63,918 nt of DNA, from the NCBI GenBank assembly GCA_023091735.1, contig JALKBU010000190.1:1-63918 (forward strand), written 5' to 3'. Below the pieces are notes generated by a model, which was not told the DNA's origin, did no database searches, and worked only from the letters and a program-made list of their open reading frames with translations. The stretch comes from Trichomonas tenax (lineage: Eukaryota > Parabasalia > Trichomonadida > Trichomonadidae). A program made the position numbers and the translations under genes. The first letter of the stretch is position 1. Each line of letters starts with the position of its first letter. This document shows, piece after piece, positions 40,424 to 50,334 of the stretch.

Positions 40424-41362
40424 TTATTTTTTATCATTATTATTGAAATTAACTTTCTGACGGTTGAAAGCCTTGAAAACTTCAATTGAACTTGCGGCAG
40501 CGATTGATCTTTGAAGTCGAATTGTCATTAATGAAGCTTGAAGATCAGCCTGTGCCTGCTCGATGATAGACTCAGAGCAGTTTCCATTGATCCATGCTGT
40601 TTCAAGCAAATCATCAACTGTTGATCTTCTGTGTGGATCTAATTGAAGCATTCCTTGAACAATCTCACGAGCATCTTCAGAGATTGTGCTCCACACTTCG
40701 TCATCAAAGCAAATTGGATTTGATTTGATATATTCGATAATATTTTTCTTCGCGAATGGATATGGTGGAATACCTCTGAGAAGCAAATATAAGATGCAAC
40801 CAAGCGACCAAATGTCAGAAGGAGGTCCATAAGGTTGATTCTCCAAAATTTCCGGTGCTGGAAAATCATCATACTCAACAATCGGTGATGAGATCTGTTC
40901 ATCAAGTATTTTCGCTAGATAGAAGTCCTTGATCTTAAATGGACATGATTGCTCGTTAGATAACATAATGTTGTAAACAGAGAGATTACGTACGATAATG
41001 TTAGTGGAATGAAGGACACGAATCGTGTGCAATAGACAGAAAGCAATTGTTGATATATATCTTTCCGACAGAATTGGATTTGGCAGTAAATTCGAAATTA
41101 AATCACCAGCAGGAACGATTTGTTGAGGAACAACAATAAAATTTTGATCCTCTGTGATATCATATACAGTTGTAAGGCCAATGAAGTCAATATCTGGAGG
41201 TTGAATGCTCACAAATTGTTCATGAGGGAAATTCTTGTAATAAATGAGAATAGAGACTTGTCTGTCACTTTCTGTTTCGACGCCATTGAATGTCCTCGTG
41301 TAGGCACTCGCGTCGTAGAGCTCTAAAGTCTCAAAAAGTCCGAGATAATCATTTACTTGCAT
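40424..41362 (-). CDS. Kinase-like protein, probable pseudokinase (CAMK-like C-lobe)
   Basis: The 312-aa protein starts at ATG 41362 (MQVNDYLGLFE); the longer frame lacks an ATG in a better context. The C-lobe is well kept: FPAPEIL (APE at 169-171), PSDIWSLGCILYLLLRGIPP and a closing LDPHRRSTVDDLLETAWI, typical of CAMK kinases. The catalytic loop reads VRNLSVYN (124-131) instead of HRDLKPEN, and DFG reads DFY (146-148). The catalytic Asp is Asn126. No glycine loop is evident. It is most likely inactive or very weakly active. Confidence 0.8.
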   Translation of the reverse strand: MQVNDYLGLFETLELYDASAYTRTFNGVETESDRQVSILIYYKNFPHEQFVSIQPPDIDFIGLTTVYDITEDQNFIVVPQQIVPAGDLISNLLPNPILSERYISTIAFCLLHTIRVLHSTNIIVRNLSVYNIMLSNEQSCPFKIKDFYLAKILDEQISSPIVEYDDFPAPEILENQPYGPPSDIWSLGCILYLLLRGIPPYPFAKKNIIEYIKSNPICFDDEVWSTISEDAREIVQGMLQLDPHRRSTVDDLLETAWINGNCSESIIEQAQADLQASLMTIRLQRSIAAASSIEVFKAFNRQKVNFNNNDKK

Positions 41363-41646
41363 AATAAATTTTTTTGTTTGTTTTGTAAATTTTTGTAAAA
41401 TAAAAAAAAAAATCTTAAAACTAATCATTTCGCCAAAACCATTCATATATAGCATCCCTAGATGATCTATATAATGAATTCTGAAAGCGGTGCTTCAGTT
41501 TTTTTGTTTTTGATGATATCAATACATTTTCATCTGAAAATGGTTGTTTGGAATGAACTATGGGTGAAATAACTGTAGTAATATATATGAGTGATTTCAT
41601 AAATCAAAACTTTAAAGGATAAACAAATATTATTGCGAATTCGCAT

Positions 41647-42834
41647 TTAGTCGAACTCACGATCCTTGAAAATGTATGGTGCAACAATAACCCACAAGTA
41701 AAGAAGGATGACAACATAAGAAGCACCAACGTTGACCCACTTGGAGATATAACCTCTATCAAGCGTCCACGAAGAACTATTTTCACCACTGAGCCAGCTT
41801 GTCGTAATCATCGAAGCATAGACCGAAGCCAGGAAGAACATGAAGTGGAAGAATGAAAGTGAGAATGTCTTGGCATCCTCTTCTGGAGCAACGCAGTCGC
41901 AGCAGCCATGGCAGCAGCCTTCTTCTTCGCAGCAGTCGCCATCGCAGCAGCCGCAGTTGAGGATCTGATACTGATATGTCGATGTGAAGGCAGAGTAGCC
42001 AGCCCAGCAAAGTGTGAATAAGGAAGCAATGATAGAGAGCCAGAGGCTAGACGATGATCCAGCGAGTCTGTTGCATGCAGCATTGCCCTCGCAGAACAAA
42101 CCCATGCATGTGAGATAGCAGATGTAGGCATCAATCATTGAAGCTGTCAGAGCAGAAAGGCGGTCAACAGCTGCAGAGATGATCCAGAAGAAAATGCAAA
42201 CAAGTAAGTTAATGGTGAGAATTGCAATATTGCCACCGCATCCCTTCTTTCCGAAAAGCCAGAATGAGACGCCGAAGCCAGCAACAGTACCAACAGAGAG
42301 GATAATGAGGATTGTAAGTGGCCATGCCATGTTTTCCTTTTCAACGAAATAGTCATTCATCGTATGGAAGAAATCAATGAGGAAGAGGATCTGGATAACC
42401 ATATAAAGGCCTGAGATGAATCTTGAAGCCTGTAAATAAATGTCGAAAAGACCATCTGGAATAAACCAGCATGCAACCCAAAGAGCGAGGAGAACTACAG
42501 TGTGAATTGTGAGCCACTGCGTGTGTAGGAAGAATTGCCATGAGTCGGTGAGATTTGTGTTGCATAATGTCATAAAACAATGGATAACAAACCAAATTGC
42601 GATAGCAAATGATGTACGACCAACGAGTTGCTTTCCTATTGTGATTGTTGATGTTTCCTTCGTGGACACAATCTTGCCAAGCCATTTATCGCCTGTATAA
42701 CGAAGAAAGTACATTAATATCGCAAAGACAATGAAACATATTGTGTAGTATATGTTTGCGCGCTTAAGGTACATCGCGCGATCACCTGTTGGTTCAGCAG
42801 ATGCGCTGCCGCCGGACTTGTCGTTATATTCCAT
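41647..42834 (-). CDS. SERINC/TMS1 family membrane protein
   Basis: The 395-aa protein starts at ATG 42834 (MEYNDKSGG). It has about ten hydrophobic segments and family-typical blocks: RANIYYTICFIVFAILMYFL near the N terminus, a histidine-containing ALWVACWFIPDG segment, and a C-terminal FFHFMFFLASVYASMITTSW like the conserved SERINC motif FH..F.LA..Y..M.LT.W. An unusual Cys-rich cytosolic or luminal loop (CGCCDGDCCEEEGCCHGCCD) lies at about residues 300-320. The family affects phospholipid scrambling and serine-lipid biosynthesis. The Inr TCACT on the minus strand (42861-42857) is 25 bases upstream. Confidence 0.85.
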   Translation of the reverse strand: MEYNDKSGGSASAEPTGDRAMYLKRANIYYTICFIVFAILMYFLRYTGDKWLGKIVSTKETSTITIGKQLVGRTSFAIAIWFVIHCFMTLCNTNLTDSWQFFLHTQWLTIHTVVLLALWVACWFIPDGLFDIYLQASRFISGLYMVIQILFLIDFFHTMNDYFVEKENMAWPLTILIILSVGTVAGFGVSFWLFGKKGCGGNIAILTINLLVCIFFWIISAAVDRLSALTASMIDAYICYLTCMGLFCEGNAACNRLAGSSSSLWLSIIASLFTLCWAGYSAFTSTYQYQILNCGCCDGDCCEEEGCCHGCCDCVAPEEDAKTFSLSFFHFMFFLASVYASMITTSWLSGENSSSWTLDRGYISKWVNVGASYVVILLYLWVIVAPYIFKDREFD

Positions 42835-43431
42835 TTTGAAAAATTCGCGGTGAAAAAGTGAGAATTTTATTATAAATTTTGACAAATCGAAAGTCGAAAA
42901 ACTTGACATTATAAGTTTTATGATGTTTTAAATGTTTTTATCATTGAGGTTTTAAAAAATTACCGTTGCCAAATTTATGCCATGTAATTACATGAAATGA
43001 TAATTTACGCGGCAAATTTCCTATCTATTGTAAAAAATCAGCAGAATCACGACAAAGGATTTTCATGATGGCGTTGTGTGTTAATATCGGCTGATTTTAA
43101 TATCATCAATCACTAATGTGTACTTCGTGCCTAATTTTCCAACCAAATCTTCCGAATTTCTTTTACAACGAAGTTTTTGATAAACTAATATCATGGGTGC
43201 TTGCACATCAATTCGGTGTCATCGGGAAATGACAGATTTTATTCTTTCCCAACTGCTTCTTTTATATTTTGATATACGTAAACCCAAATTCTTTCACCCA
43301 TGACGATATAAGGTCAGCTATACTATGGATTATGAGAAAGAGACTAGATTGCATCAATTTTTTCATCAAGCATCATTATTGTAAAATTTGACATGTAACA
43401 AAATCTTTTTGTCATTCGTAATTTTTAAATT
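42835..43431. other. Intergenic region with several CATGTAA/TTTACGCG motifs
   Basis: It contains TGCCATGTAAT (42978-42988), TTTACGCGGCA (43004-43014) and TGACATGTAA (43389-43398), plus the SERINC Inr near the start. No gene is seen. Confidence 0.5.
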
Positions 43432-44882
43432 TTGGATTTTAAAAATCAAGGAAACTCAAGCAAGACGGCAGATACATCACAAGTTCCGGCAGGGTTCATC
43501 TACAATTTCGAGATAATCAAGAATTATGCTGATTCTTTAGCAAATTATTCAGATATTTAAAATCAATTACAGAATATCAATAATCATATCATCGACCTTA
43601 AGTCGCGGTACAAAAAGCACCCAATTTATGAACAAATTTATAAAGCAATGATTGATTATCAAATATATTCGATTTTTTGGAGCAAAATCGACATAAACTT
43701 CGGACCACAAGATACACTTAACTTTCTCCACTTGATTAAAGTACTAAATAAATACGCAAACTCCGAATATAAAGATTTTTAGCAAATGAAAATATTATGA
43801 TTTTATTAGAATGGATACATGTCAGAGAGCCGCATGCAAAGTATTATGCTTGTTCAATTCTTGTTAGCATTCTTGAAGACGATTCAATCGCAGTAAATGT
43901 AATTAAGAAACTTGAAGAAGCTGAATTTGATCAATTGTGTATCCAAATGTTATCAAATATGCCATCTTATCCATGCACAATGACAGAGAGTGAAATAGAG
44001 AGAAAGAAGAAATATGAATTTAAGTTTGAAACATCATTACTCGATTTGATTCAAATCATACTCTCATATCTTGATGAGGAAGGTATTGCAGCTTTCATTC
44101 CTATATTAAAGATGTTTGTTCAATTATTACCAAATTCACCAGAAGAATCAGCTATTACTGAAGCAAAGAAAATTGGAAAAATATTGGTTGATAGACCGAC
44201 GTTTCCACAGTTATATTATCGTTATATATGTTTGATCTTAACTTATGCTTTCAAATGTCGTCCATTTTTACAACAAGCCAAACTCCCTTTGCTTGTTTCT
44301 CGTTTAATCACTGTTTACAATGAGATCGAAAATTTTCAAAGTAAAGAAGCAGATGAACTATGGGTAGAAATCGTGTCCAATATTGATTTGAACCTCATAC
44401 CGCCAAGTTTCTACAATATTTTAGCTGATAGATTATTAACTGAATCAAAAACAACCAAATCAACATACAGAATCATTGATATGATATACAGCGAAGTATA
44501 TCCACTGTTAGAAGAATATATTGTCATTGATACACTTTTTACAAGCATATCTAGTTTTGATTTTAAGAATCAAGTTCGATCTTTGAGTGTGATATCACAT
44601 ATAATGCAATCAATTCACACTCCTAAGATTGTTGATACATTTATTGATCAAAAGGTCCTAGAAAGAATTGCTAATAACTTTGATCATTATACACCCGATG
44701 TTCAACTCGATATTCTCAGTGGATTGCTTATCTATGTTAAACAGAGTCAAGAATTCACTGAAGCAGTACGTGGTTGCGAAAGTTTTGCGATATTTTTGGA
44801 TGAAGATGCCATAAACTCTGATGATGACGCTGTGAGTGCAGCATCCACAGAACTGCAACATATTTTGTTCCCCGAAGAATAA
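43432..44882 (+). pseudogene. ARM-like gene with disrupted N terminus
   Basis: A C-terminal ORF from ATG 43797 to 44882 encodes 361 aa of leucine-rich helical repeats. Upstream, another frame (43432-43782) reads clearly related text (YNFEIIKNYADSLANY, then LKSRYKKHPIYEQIYKAMID). It is broken by TAA at 43558-43560 and TAG at 43780-43782, with a frameshift just before 43797. The upstream text has no start codon. The C-terminal ORF alone could still be expressed. Confidence 0.6.
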
Positions 44883-44980
44883 CTTAGTTATACTCTTATC
44901 GAATATTCGTTCATAATATAAAAAATATTTGTTTTGTTTTATGTATATTATAATAAACATCATCTATTTTCTAAATATAG

Positions 44981-44985
44981 TCATT
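44981..44985 (+). promoter_or_regulatory. Initiator for the tetraspanin gene
   Basis: TCATT, +1 at 44983, only five bases before ATG 44988. Confidence 0.6.
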
Positions 44986-44987
44986 TT

Positions 44988-45629
44988 ATGTCTGCTGCAT
45001 CTTCTGTAATTTTCATCTTGTTAATTTTTTCTATAATAGCAGGATTTCTTTACAGAAACTTTCACAACAGATGGGCTGATCCGAGTGGATTCAACTTTTT
45101 AGACTCTTCTTTCCGTAATTTCAGTCTTTGGTACGTTTTAATTTCGCTATTTTTATTCATATCTAACATTTACTTGTCGCTTTCAAAGGATATCATTGTT
45201 GCGTTCGCTTCTATGAATGTTTCCGCGATATTGTTCCTTTTCGAAATATATCTTTCATTAACAACGCTAATCAATCCAAATGGAGTGGTAAATTCGTTAC
45301 TCGTCAGCTGGGAAGATCAAATAAATACAGAAAGACTTTATGAAATCGAAAAGAAATATCAATGTTGTGGTTTTCATTTCAGATTCCAATTTTTCGGTGA
45401 TAGATGCAATGTATCTGTTTTTCCTTGTTTGTATCCATTGATTACTGAAATGTCTCCTCGCGTTCGTGCTTCTGGTAATTATCTTCTTTCAATATCAATA
45501 ATTCAGCTTGTCATCACAGTGTGCTTCTATTTTCTAACCAAAAAGAACATTGTAACTACTGAAGAACAGGAAAGTTTCATCAAAAAAGTTGTGGAAAGAG
45601 TGAAAGGGTCTTCTTCAACAACAGCTTAA
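44988..45629 (+). CDS. Tetraspanin
   Basis: The 213-aa protein has four hydrophobic segments (about residues 4-20, 48-64, 70-92 and 166-184). A large extracellular loop between TM3 and TM4 carries the CCG motif (126-128) and further cysteines at 140 and 147. This is the tetraspanin pattern, on the short side of the family and typical of trichomonad TSPs. The start is the ATG right after an Inr; the upstream in-frame extension lies across the promoter. Tetraspanins organise membrane microdomains and, in this parasite, extracellular vesicles and aggregation. Confidence 0.85.
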   Translation: MSAASSVIFILLIFSIIAGFLYRNFHNRWADPSGFNFLDSSFRNFSLWYVLISLFLFISNIYLSLSKDIIVAFASMNVSAILFLFEIYLSLTTLINPNGVVNSLLVSWEDQINTERLYEIEKKYQCCGFHFRFQFFGDRCNVSVFPCLYPLITEMSPRVRASGNYLLSISIIQLVITVCFYFLTKKNIVTTEEQESFIKKVVERVKGSSSTTA

Positions 45630-45909
45630 GCAGAAATCACTGCATATAGAGTTGCTGTACCCATCTCATGCGTTTATCCATTAATGCTATTTTAAATAGC
45701 ATTTAATTTTGTTTTATTTGTTTGTTTATTTTATTATGATTATTAAATTGTGTGATGTAGTAAGAAAGCTATCATTTCCTTCGCATATTAGTTCATGTAT
45801 AGTTAAATAAAAAGTAATAAATATACCAAAAAGAGATAATTGATAAATTAATGAGTAAGTCTAATTATTCATGAAATTATTGTTTATTAAAGTATTGTTC
45901 TAAAATACT

Positions 45910-46560
45910 TTAGTCCTTAGCCTCATGAACCTTGATGACATCTGGCTGGGACTCCTTTGGACCAGAAATGCCAGATGGGTCGTGAGCGAGCATGATAAGG
46001 ACGCGGATACCGATTGTAGCCTGCTTCATTGGGATGTGGCCGGTAGCCTGTGTGACGAACTGCTTTGTAACATCACCGGACTTGACCATGTAGCCCTCTT
46101 TATACTTGGACGTGGAAGCACGGGCACCACGGAGCTTACCAGAGATGACGACCTCGCAACCACGAGCGCCAGCATCCATAACGAAGCGGATGATGGAGTA
46201 GGCAGCACGACGAGCTGGGATACGCTGGATGAGCTTGTAACGGAGGGACTCAAGCTGGTTGAGTGCGGAGAGACTCTTGCGCTGGATGCGGTCGATGTAG
46301 ATCTCGAGGGCATCCTCCTTGATGCGCCAGCGCTTCATGATCATCATGCGGACTTCCTGGAGATGGCGGCCCTTGTTGTCGACGAACTCCTTTGTGTTAG
46401 CGGCCTTGATAATGATTTCTGGACGGGATGGTGTTGTCTTAACCTCGACACCGCTGTAGCCCTCCTTTGTGAGTTCACGTGTGAGGAGCTCATTGAGTTC
46501 GGCGTAGAAGAGGCCTGTCTCGATGATGCGGCGAACCTTTGTGCAGCGTTGAGCCTTCAT
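45910..46560 (-). CDS. RPS3: 40S ribosomal protein uS3
   Basis: The 216-aa protein has an N-terminal KH-type domain and the family block RAYSIIRFVMDAGARGCEVV, then SGKLRGARAST and MVKSGDV. A C-terminal TIGIRVLIMLAHDPSG matches eukaryotic uS3 (GVLGIKVKIM.P.DP.G). It lies at the mRNA entry channel of the small subunit. Codon use is strongly C-biased. The stop overlaps TAAA. The upstream motif (TTTACATGGCA, minus strand 46587-46577) and others are listed separately. Confidence 0.95.
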   Translation of the reverse strand: MKAQRCTKVRRIIETGLFYAELNELLTRELTKEGYSGVEVKTTPSRPEIIIKAANTKEFVDNKGRHLQEVRMMIMKRWRIKEDALEIYIDRIQRKSLSALNQLESLRYKLIQRIPARRAAYSIIRFVMDAGARGCEVVISGKLRGARASTSKYKEGYMVKSGDVTKQFVTQATGHIPMKQATIGIRVLIMLAHDPSGISGPKESQPDVIKVHEAKD

Positions 46561-46576
46561 ATTTAGGAAAAGGCCG

Positions 46577-46673
46577 TGCCATGTAAAGTCGTGCCGGCAT
46601 TTTCACACTTTTCTGTCATGTAATATTTTATATGTCAATTTTGATTAATGCCATGTAAATTTATTACGTGTCA
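46577..46673. promoter_or_regulatory. Cluster of TTTACATGKCA-like motifs upstream of uS3
   Basis: Five variants lie within 100 bases upstream of the uS3 start: 46577-46587 (TTTACATGGCA on the minus strand), 46614-46623, 46627-46637, 46649-46660 and 46664-46673. This is the densest cluster in the window and lies before one of its most highly expressed genes. Confidence 0.6.
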
Positions 46674-46847
46674 AATGCGATCTTTTGGTATCTTTCATGC
46701 TATTTTTTTAATTTGTTTGATTTTATTTATGCTGCATCTAAGTTGATTGAATGTGAATTGATTTGTTGATCGCAATCAACTATTAACCATTGTTTATATC
46801 TTTAATCTATTTGTGAAAACATTGAAGTATTTCATGATATAACATCA

Positions 46848-46963
46848 TTTGATGTTGCTGCACAATGTGGCTGTCATATGAAGCTGTGTTTAAATTGATT
46901 TCCAAGGTGGCAAATATTGAAGTAAATGATGCATTTGAACCCAGAGATTATTGCGCTGTTTAA
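46848..46963 (+). pseudogene. Degraded ankyrin-repeat fragment
   Basis: FDVAAQCG in one frame is followed, after a frameshift, by SYEAVFKLISKVANIEVND then AFEPRDYCAV and a stop. This has the shape of one ankyrin repeat. It is too decayed to assign further. Confidence 0.35.
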
Positions 46964-47080
46964 TATGGCTTAAATAGCATTAAAATTCATAGAAAGTGAC
47001 TCAATCATTGCTATATTTAATATTAATTTTGAGTAGTGATGATTCTCTTGTTCTAAATGAAGATAAAAGTGAACAGAAGA

Positions 47081-49483
47081 CTATTCAACATTAATTAAAT
47101 TATAAAGAATTGATATTTGTTCCATTTCTGGACTTACGATTTCAGTCTGTGTTTCCTGGTTTGCTAATGCGACATATACAGTATTCAATGATTCGGATGG
47201 ATATTTTTCGCAATATTTGCTAATCGCAGATTGTATAATGAACTTCTGATATTTTGTATTGAATTGACTTGTTAAACAAAACTGGCAAAGTTTTCCAATG
47301 ATTGGGTTAATATCAACATCAATCCCAAACAATATTGCACTCCCTATTACATCAAAAAGACATTGCCTTGTAGCATTATCATCACCAGACGATCCAATAC
47401 TGTTTTCAAAAGCTGCAATTGACTGCTGAGCAAAATATTCAACATCAGAAGCATCAAGAACTCCCAAGTATATCAATCTTGTGATAAACATCAGCTGAAG
47501 ACTGTATTCGAGTGAAGAATAGTACTCTGTAAATAATTGCTTGCAGTTTCCTACTAAAATCGATAAATAATCTAAACGAGATGCAAATAGTTCAAAAAAT
47601 CGAGCATGATTTGTATTAATCTCAATCAAATGGAATTTCATCACGAAGTCGCAAATAACTTTGTATGAATCATCATCAGACACAATAAATTGTTGTATTA
47701 ATGTTATAATATCCGATTCAATGTCGAGAGAATTTTCAGCGGCGAAGTTAAATATTAAGAAAAATTCTGTAAAAGATTCAACATGATCCAATGAACAAAA
47801 TCTTGTTACACATTGTAATATTGGAGTAAAATCTATAACACTATAGTATTGCGATATACATGGCATCAGTAGTCTTATAACTTTCCTTACAAGATCAGAA
47901 TTGTCGTATAACTCATCTCTCAGACTTTCATCAAAGTTTTGTATCATTTCATCAATCATTTCCAATCTTTCTGTTATTATTGAAATCACTGAATTGACAA
48001 AATCATTCGGAGAATCTTGCAAAACAGTTGGGCAATAATGGAAACATGTGGAAGCAGCTTTTAATGAATTAAGACATCCATACAAAGGCGAGCAGAGTAT
48101 TAAAACCATAATATTTCGAAGGAATTCTTCATTGTCATTAAATAGTTGATTTTTTTCGAGAGATTTCACAATGAAATCACAAAATAGAAGATAGATTAAT
48201 TCATCATTTTCATTGACTGACATATAGTTTGCAATTAGATTAAGGAGCTCGAGAATTACCTGATTTTCTAAAAACCAAACTGCATTTGATGCCATATAAA
48301 TAATTGAACGCGAGAATATAATGTTATCATCAACAAACGGTAACAAATTAACAATTTCAGTGATATTTGACTTAATTTCATCATTTATAGAATGATCTGT
48401 GGCAAATTCTGCAATAAATCGTATCTTTTCTTCACTATCAATGTCTGATAAAGCTTGAATAACTTCTAACGGATGATATTTAAACATTATTTGTAGAAAC
48501 TTTAACGCAACACTTCTTTCTTCAAAGCAACAATCAAAAGCAATACTATAGTATAACGATGGATTATTGGATGCATTTTCAAGTTCTTCGTCATTTATTT
48601 TAATGCATTTTAATGATATCCGAACTAATCGATAAATTTCTTGTTCCAAAAAACTATCATACATATGATAATATTCTAATAACAACTTTAAAAGCCATTT
48701 TAAAACATTTCTGTTTGCAATCATTATAAGCATATCCAATCTACTTGGTAAAGTAACTATGAAATTTTGGATCTGTTCATCTATTATCATTTCATTATCA
48801 TTTGAAGCAACTGAGTAAATGAATTTAACTGCGTAGTAAATATAACATGAAAATACATCTTGATCTATTTCATTTGAGTCCATTAATCCTAATATAATAT
48901 CAAAAAGACTATTATCTATTGAGAAGAATGCTCTTGCTTCATTTCTGTGGTGTGATAATGCTTTTAGAATATTGGCAGTAACTATCAAAGATTCATTACT
49001 AAGAAAAGCTTTTTCCATAATAGGTAAAACTAAACTGATTCCTTCATCATCAAGCGCAGCAGCTATCCTCATGATGTACTTAATAGAATATGATGCTAAC
49101 TTCACCAAATTTTCATCTTTCGAATTTAAATTTGAATCTAAAATAACAATTAATTCTCTTTGAAAAACATTAGTAGATAAAGATATGTTTAACATTAATT
49201 TCAAATATGATATATCAGGCTGATTTAAACTAAAATAAAGGTTATATAGCGGAATTATCAATGAAAATTGGGCTGTTTGTGGAAACTTCCATATGTAACG
49301 ATTCAGTGTTGGAAATACTAAACAACAAAGTTGATCTTGTGTATATTGAAATAAAAATGAAATTATAAAAGATATTGAATTTGGTTCATTCGTGATCAAA
49401 TCATTATATAATGTAACAGATTCCATATTTCCTTCATTCTGCAGTCTCAAAATCTCTCTAATCCGATTTATAAATTCTTCCAT
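47081..49483 (-). CDS. Large ARM/HEAT-like repeat protein
   Basis: The 800-aa protein starts at ATG 49483 (MEEFINRIREILRLQNEGN). The whole length is leucine/isoleucine-rich helix pairs with acidic loops. The N terminus resembles importin-beta/exportin N-terminal helices only in general character. It may be a divergent karyopherin; no stronger identification is possible. It is one of the five ARM-like genes or relics here. Confidence 0.6.
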   Translation of the reverse strand: MEEFINRIREILRLQNEGNMESVTLYNDLITNEPNSISFIISFLFQYTQDQLCCLVFPTLNRYIWKFPQTAQFSLIIPLYNLYFSLNQPDISYLKLMLNISLSTNVFQRELIVILDSNLNSKDENLVKLASYSIKYIMRIAAALDDEGISLVLPIMEKAFLSNESLIVTANILKALSHHRNEARAFFSIDNSLFDIILGLMDSNEIDQDVFSCYIYYAVKFIYSVASNDNEMIIDEQIQNFIVTLPSRLDMLIMIANRNVLKWLLKLLLEYYHMYDSFLEQEIYRLVRISLKCIKINDEELENASNNPSLYYSIAFDCCFEERSVALKFLQIMFKYHPLEVIQALSDIDSEEKIRFIAEFATDHSINDEIKSNITEIVNLLPFVDDNIIFSRSIIYMASNAVWFLENQVILELLNLIANYMSVNENDELIYLLFCDFIVKSLEKNQLFNDNEEFLRNIMVLILCSPLYGCLNSLKAASTCFHYCPTVLQDSPNDFVNSVISIITERLEMIDEMIQNFDESLRDELYDNSDLVRKVIRLLMPCISQYYSVIDFTPILQCVTRFCSLDHVESFTEFFLIFNFAAENSLDIESDIITLIQQFIVSDDDSYKVICDFVMKFHLIEINTNHARFFELFASRLDYLSILVGNCKQLFTEYYSSLEYSLQLMFITRLIYLGVLDASDVEYFAQQSIAAFENSIGSSGDDNATRQCLFDVIGSAILFGIDVDINPIIGKLCQFCLTSQFNTKYQKFIIQSAISKYCEKYPSESLNTVYVALANQETQTEIVSPEMEQISILYNLINVE

Positions 49484-49601
49484 ATTAAATTAAAATAGAA
49501 ACAAAAATAAAAATTAAAATCGAAGGCACAATTTTAAGGGGTAACTTTGAATGAAGCCAATTCAATGACCTACGTCTACCGAATTATAACATGGAATTGA
49601 A
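49484..49601. other. Short spacer
   Basis: AT-rich spacer between a minus-strand gene and a plus-strand relic. Nothing is recognised. Confidence 0.4.
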
Positions 49602-50334
49602 AATGATCTCAGAAAGTTGATTGATCTCAACGAAGCGGTCAAAGAATATAGAAGATCTAATAATTTATATTTTTATTCTATGAAACCTCGCATATTTTAT
49701 GATAGAGTTTCATATCAGCTCAACATGTTGCGAAGTTCTTCTGGTTCTTCGCATTGATATTAAGGAGATGGGCCATGTGTTTTATGTCAGCAATGCATAT
49801 GTTCCTATGCAACTCGATCATCCAACACATTATATTGAAGTATTACATCTTTTGAAAAATAACAAGTTTGATTCAATTGAATACAAATTACTTGAACCTT
49901 ACTACGTTATGAAGGCCGACATAGACATGGCTCGATATTATGGTAGTCAATGTTTCATTTATTATTTTTAGCAAATTAATTTTAATTTTCAAGAAAATGA
50001 TACTGTTTATTTTATCAACCCTGATGTTGATGACTCAAGACCTTACATCGTATGTGAGCGAACTATCGATGGCAAGGTAGAGCGGAAATTCGTCAAGTAT
50101 CTATATTCTTCATGTGCACGTTGTATTGATTTTGATATATCAAATACAATTCATTACCCAAGCAAACCAGAGAAAACGCCAAGCTTTCTTGAAAAAGCTC
50201 AAAATTATATCTCATCGTGGTTCTGCAATCGTTCTCCTGCAGATTATGTTCAATTTCAAAATGATGATTTAAGTAATAATGCAATTCCTCGTCCATTTGT
50301 TGATTCAGTTTATAGCAGAAAATATAAATATTAG
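49602..50334 (+). pseudogene. Broken gene of unknown family
   Basis: A frame starting near 49602 (NDLRKLIDLNEAVKEYRRSN) shifts near 49740 into the frame of an ORF at 49699-49971. That ORF ends at TAG 49969-49971, but the same frame stays open to TAG 50332-50334 (ENDTVYFINPDVDDSRPYIV, then CERTIDGKVERKFVKYLY). One frameshift and one in-frame stop therefore break a gene of roughly 240 codons. I do not recognise the family. Confidence 0.55.

Noticed and set aside
45925..46566. Long ORF opposite uS3
   Set aside because: It is a shadow of the highly biased uS3 gene on the other strand.
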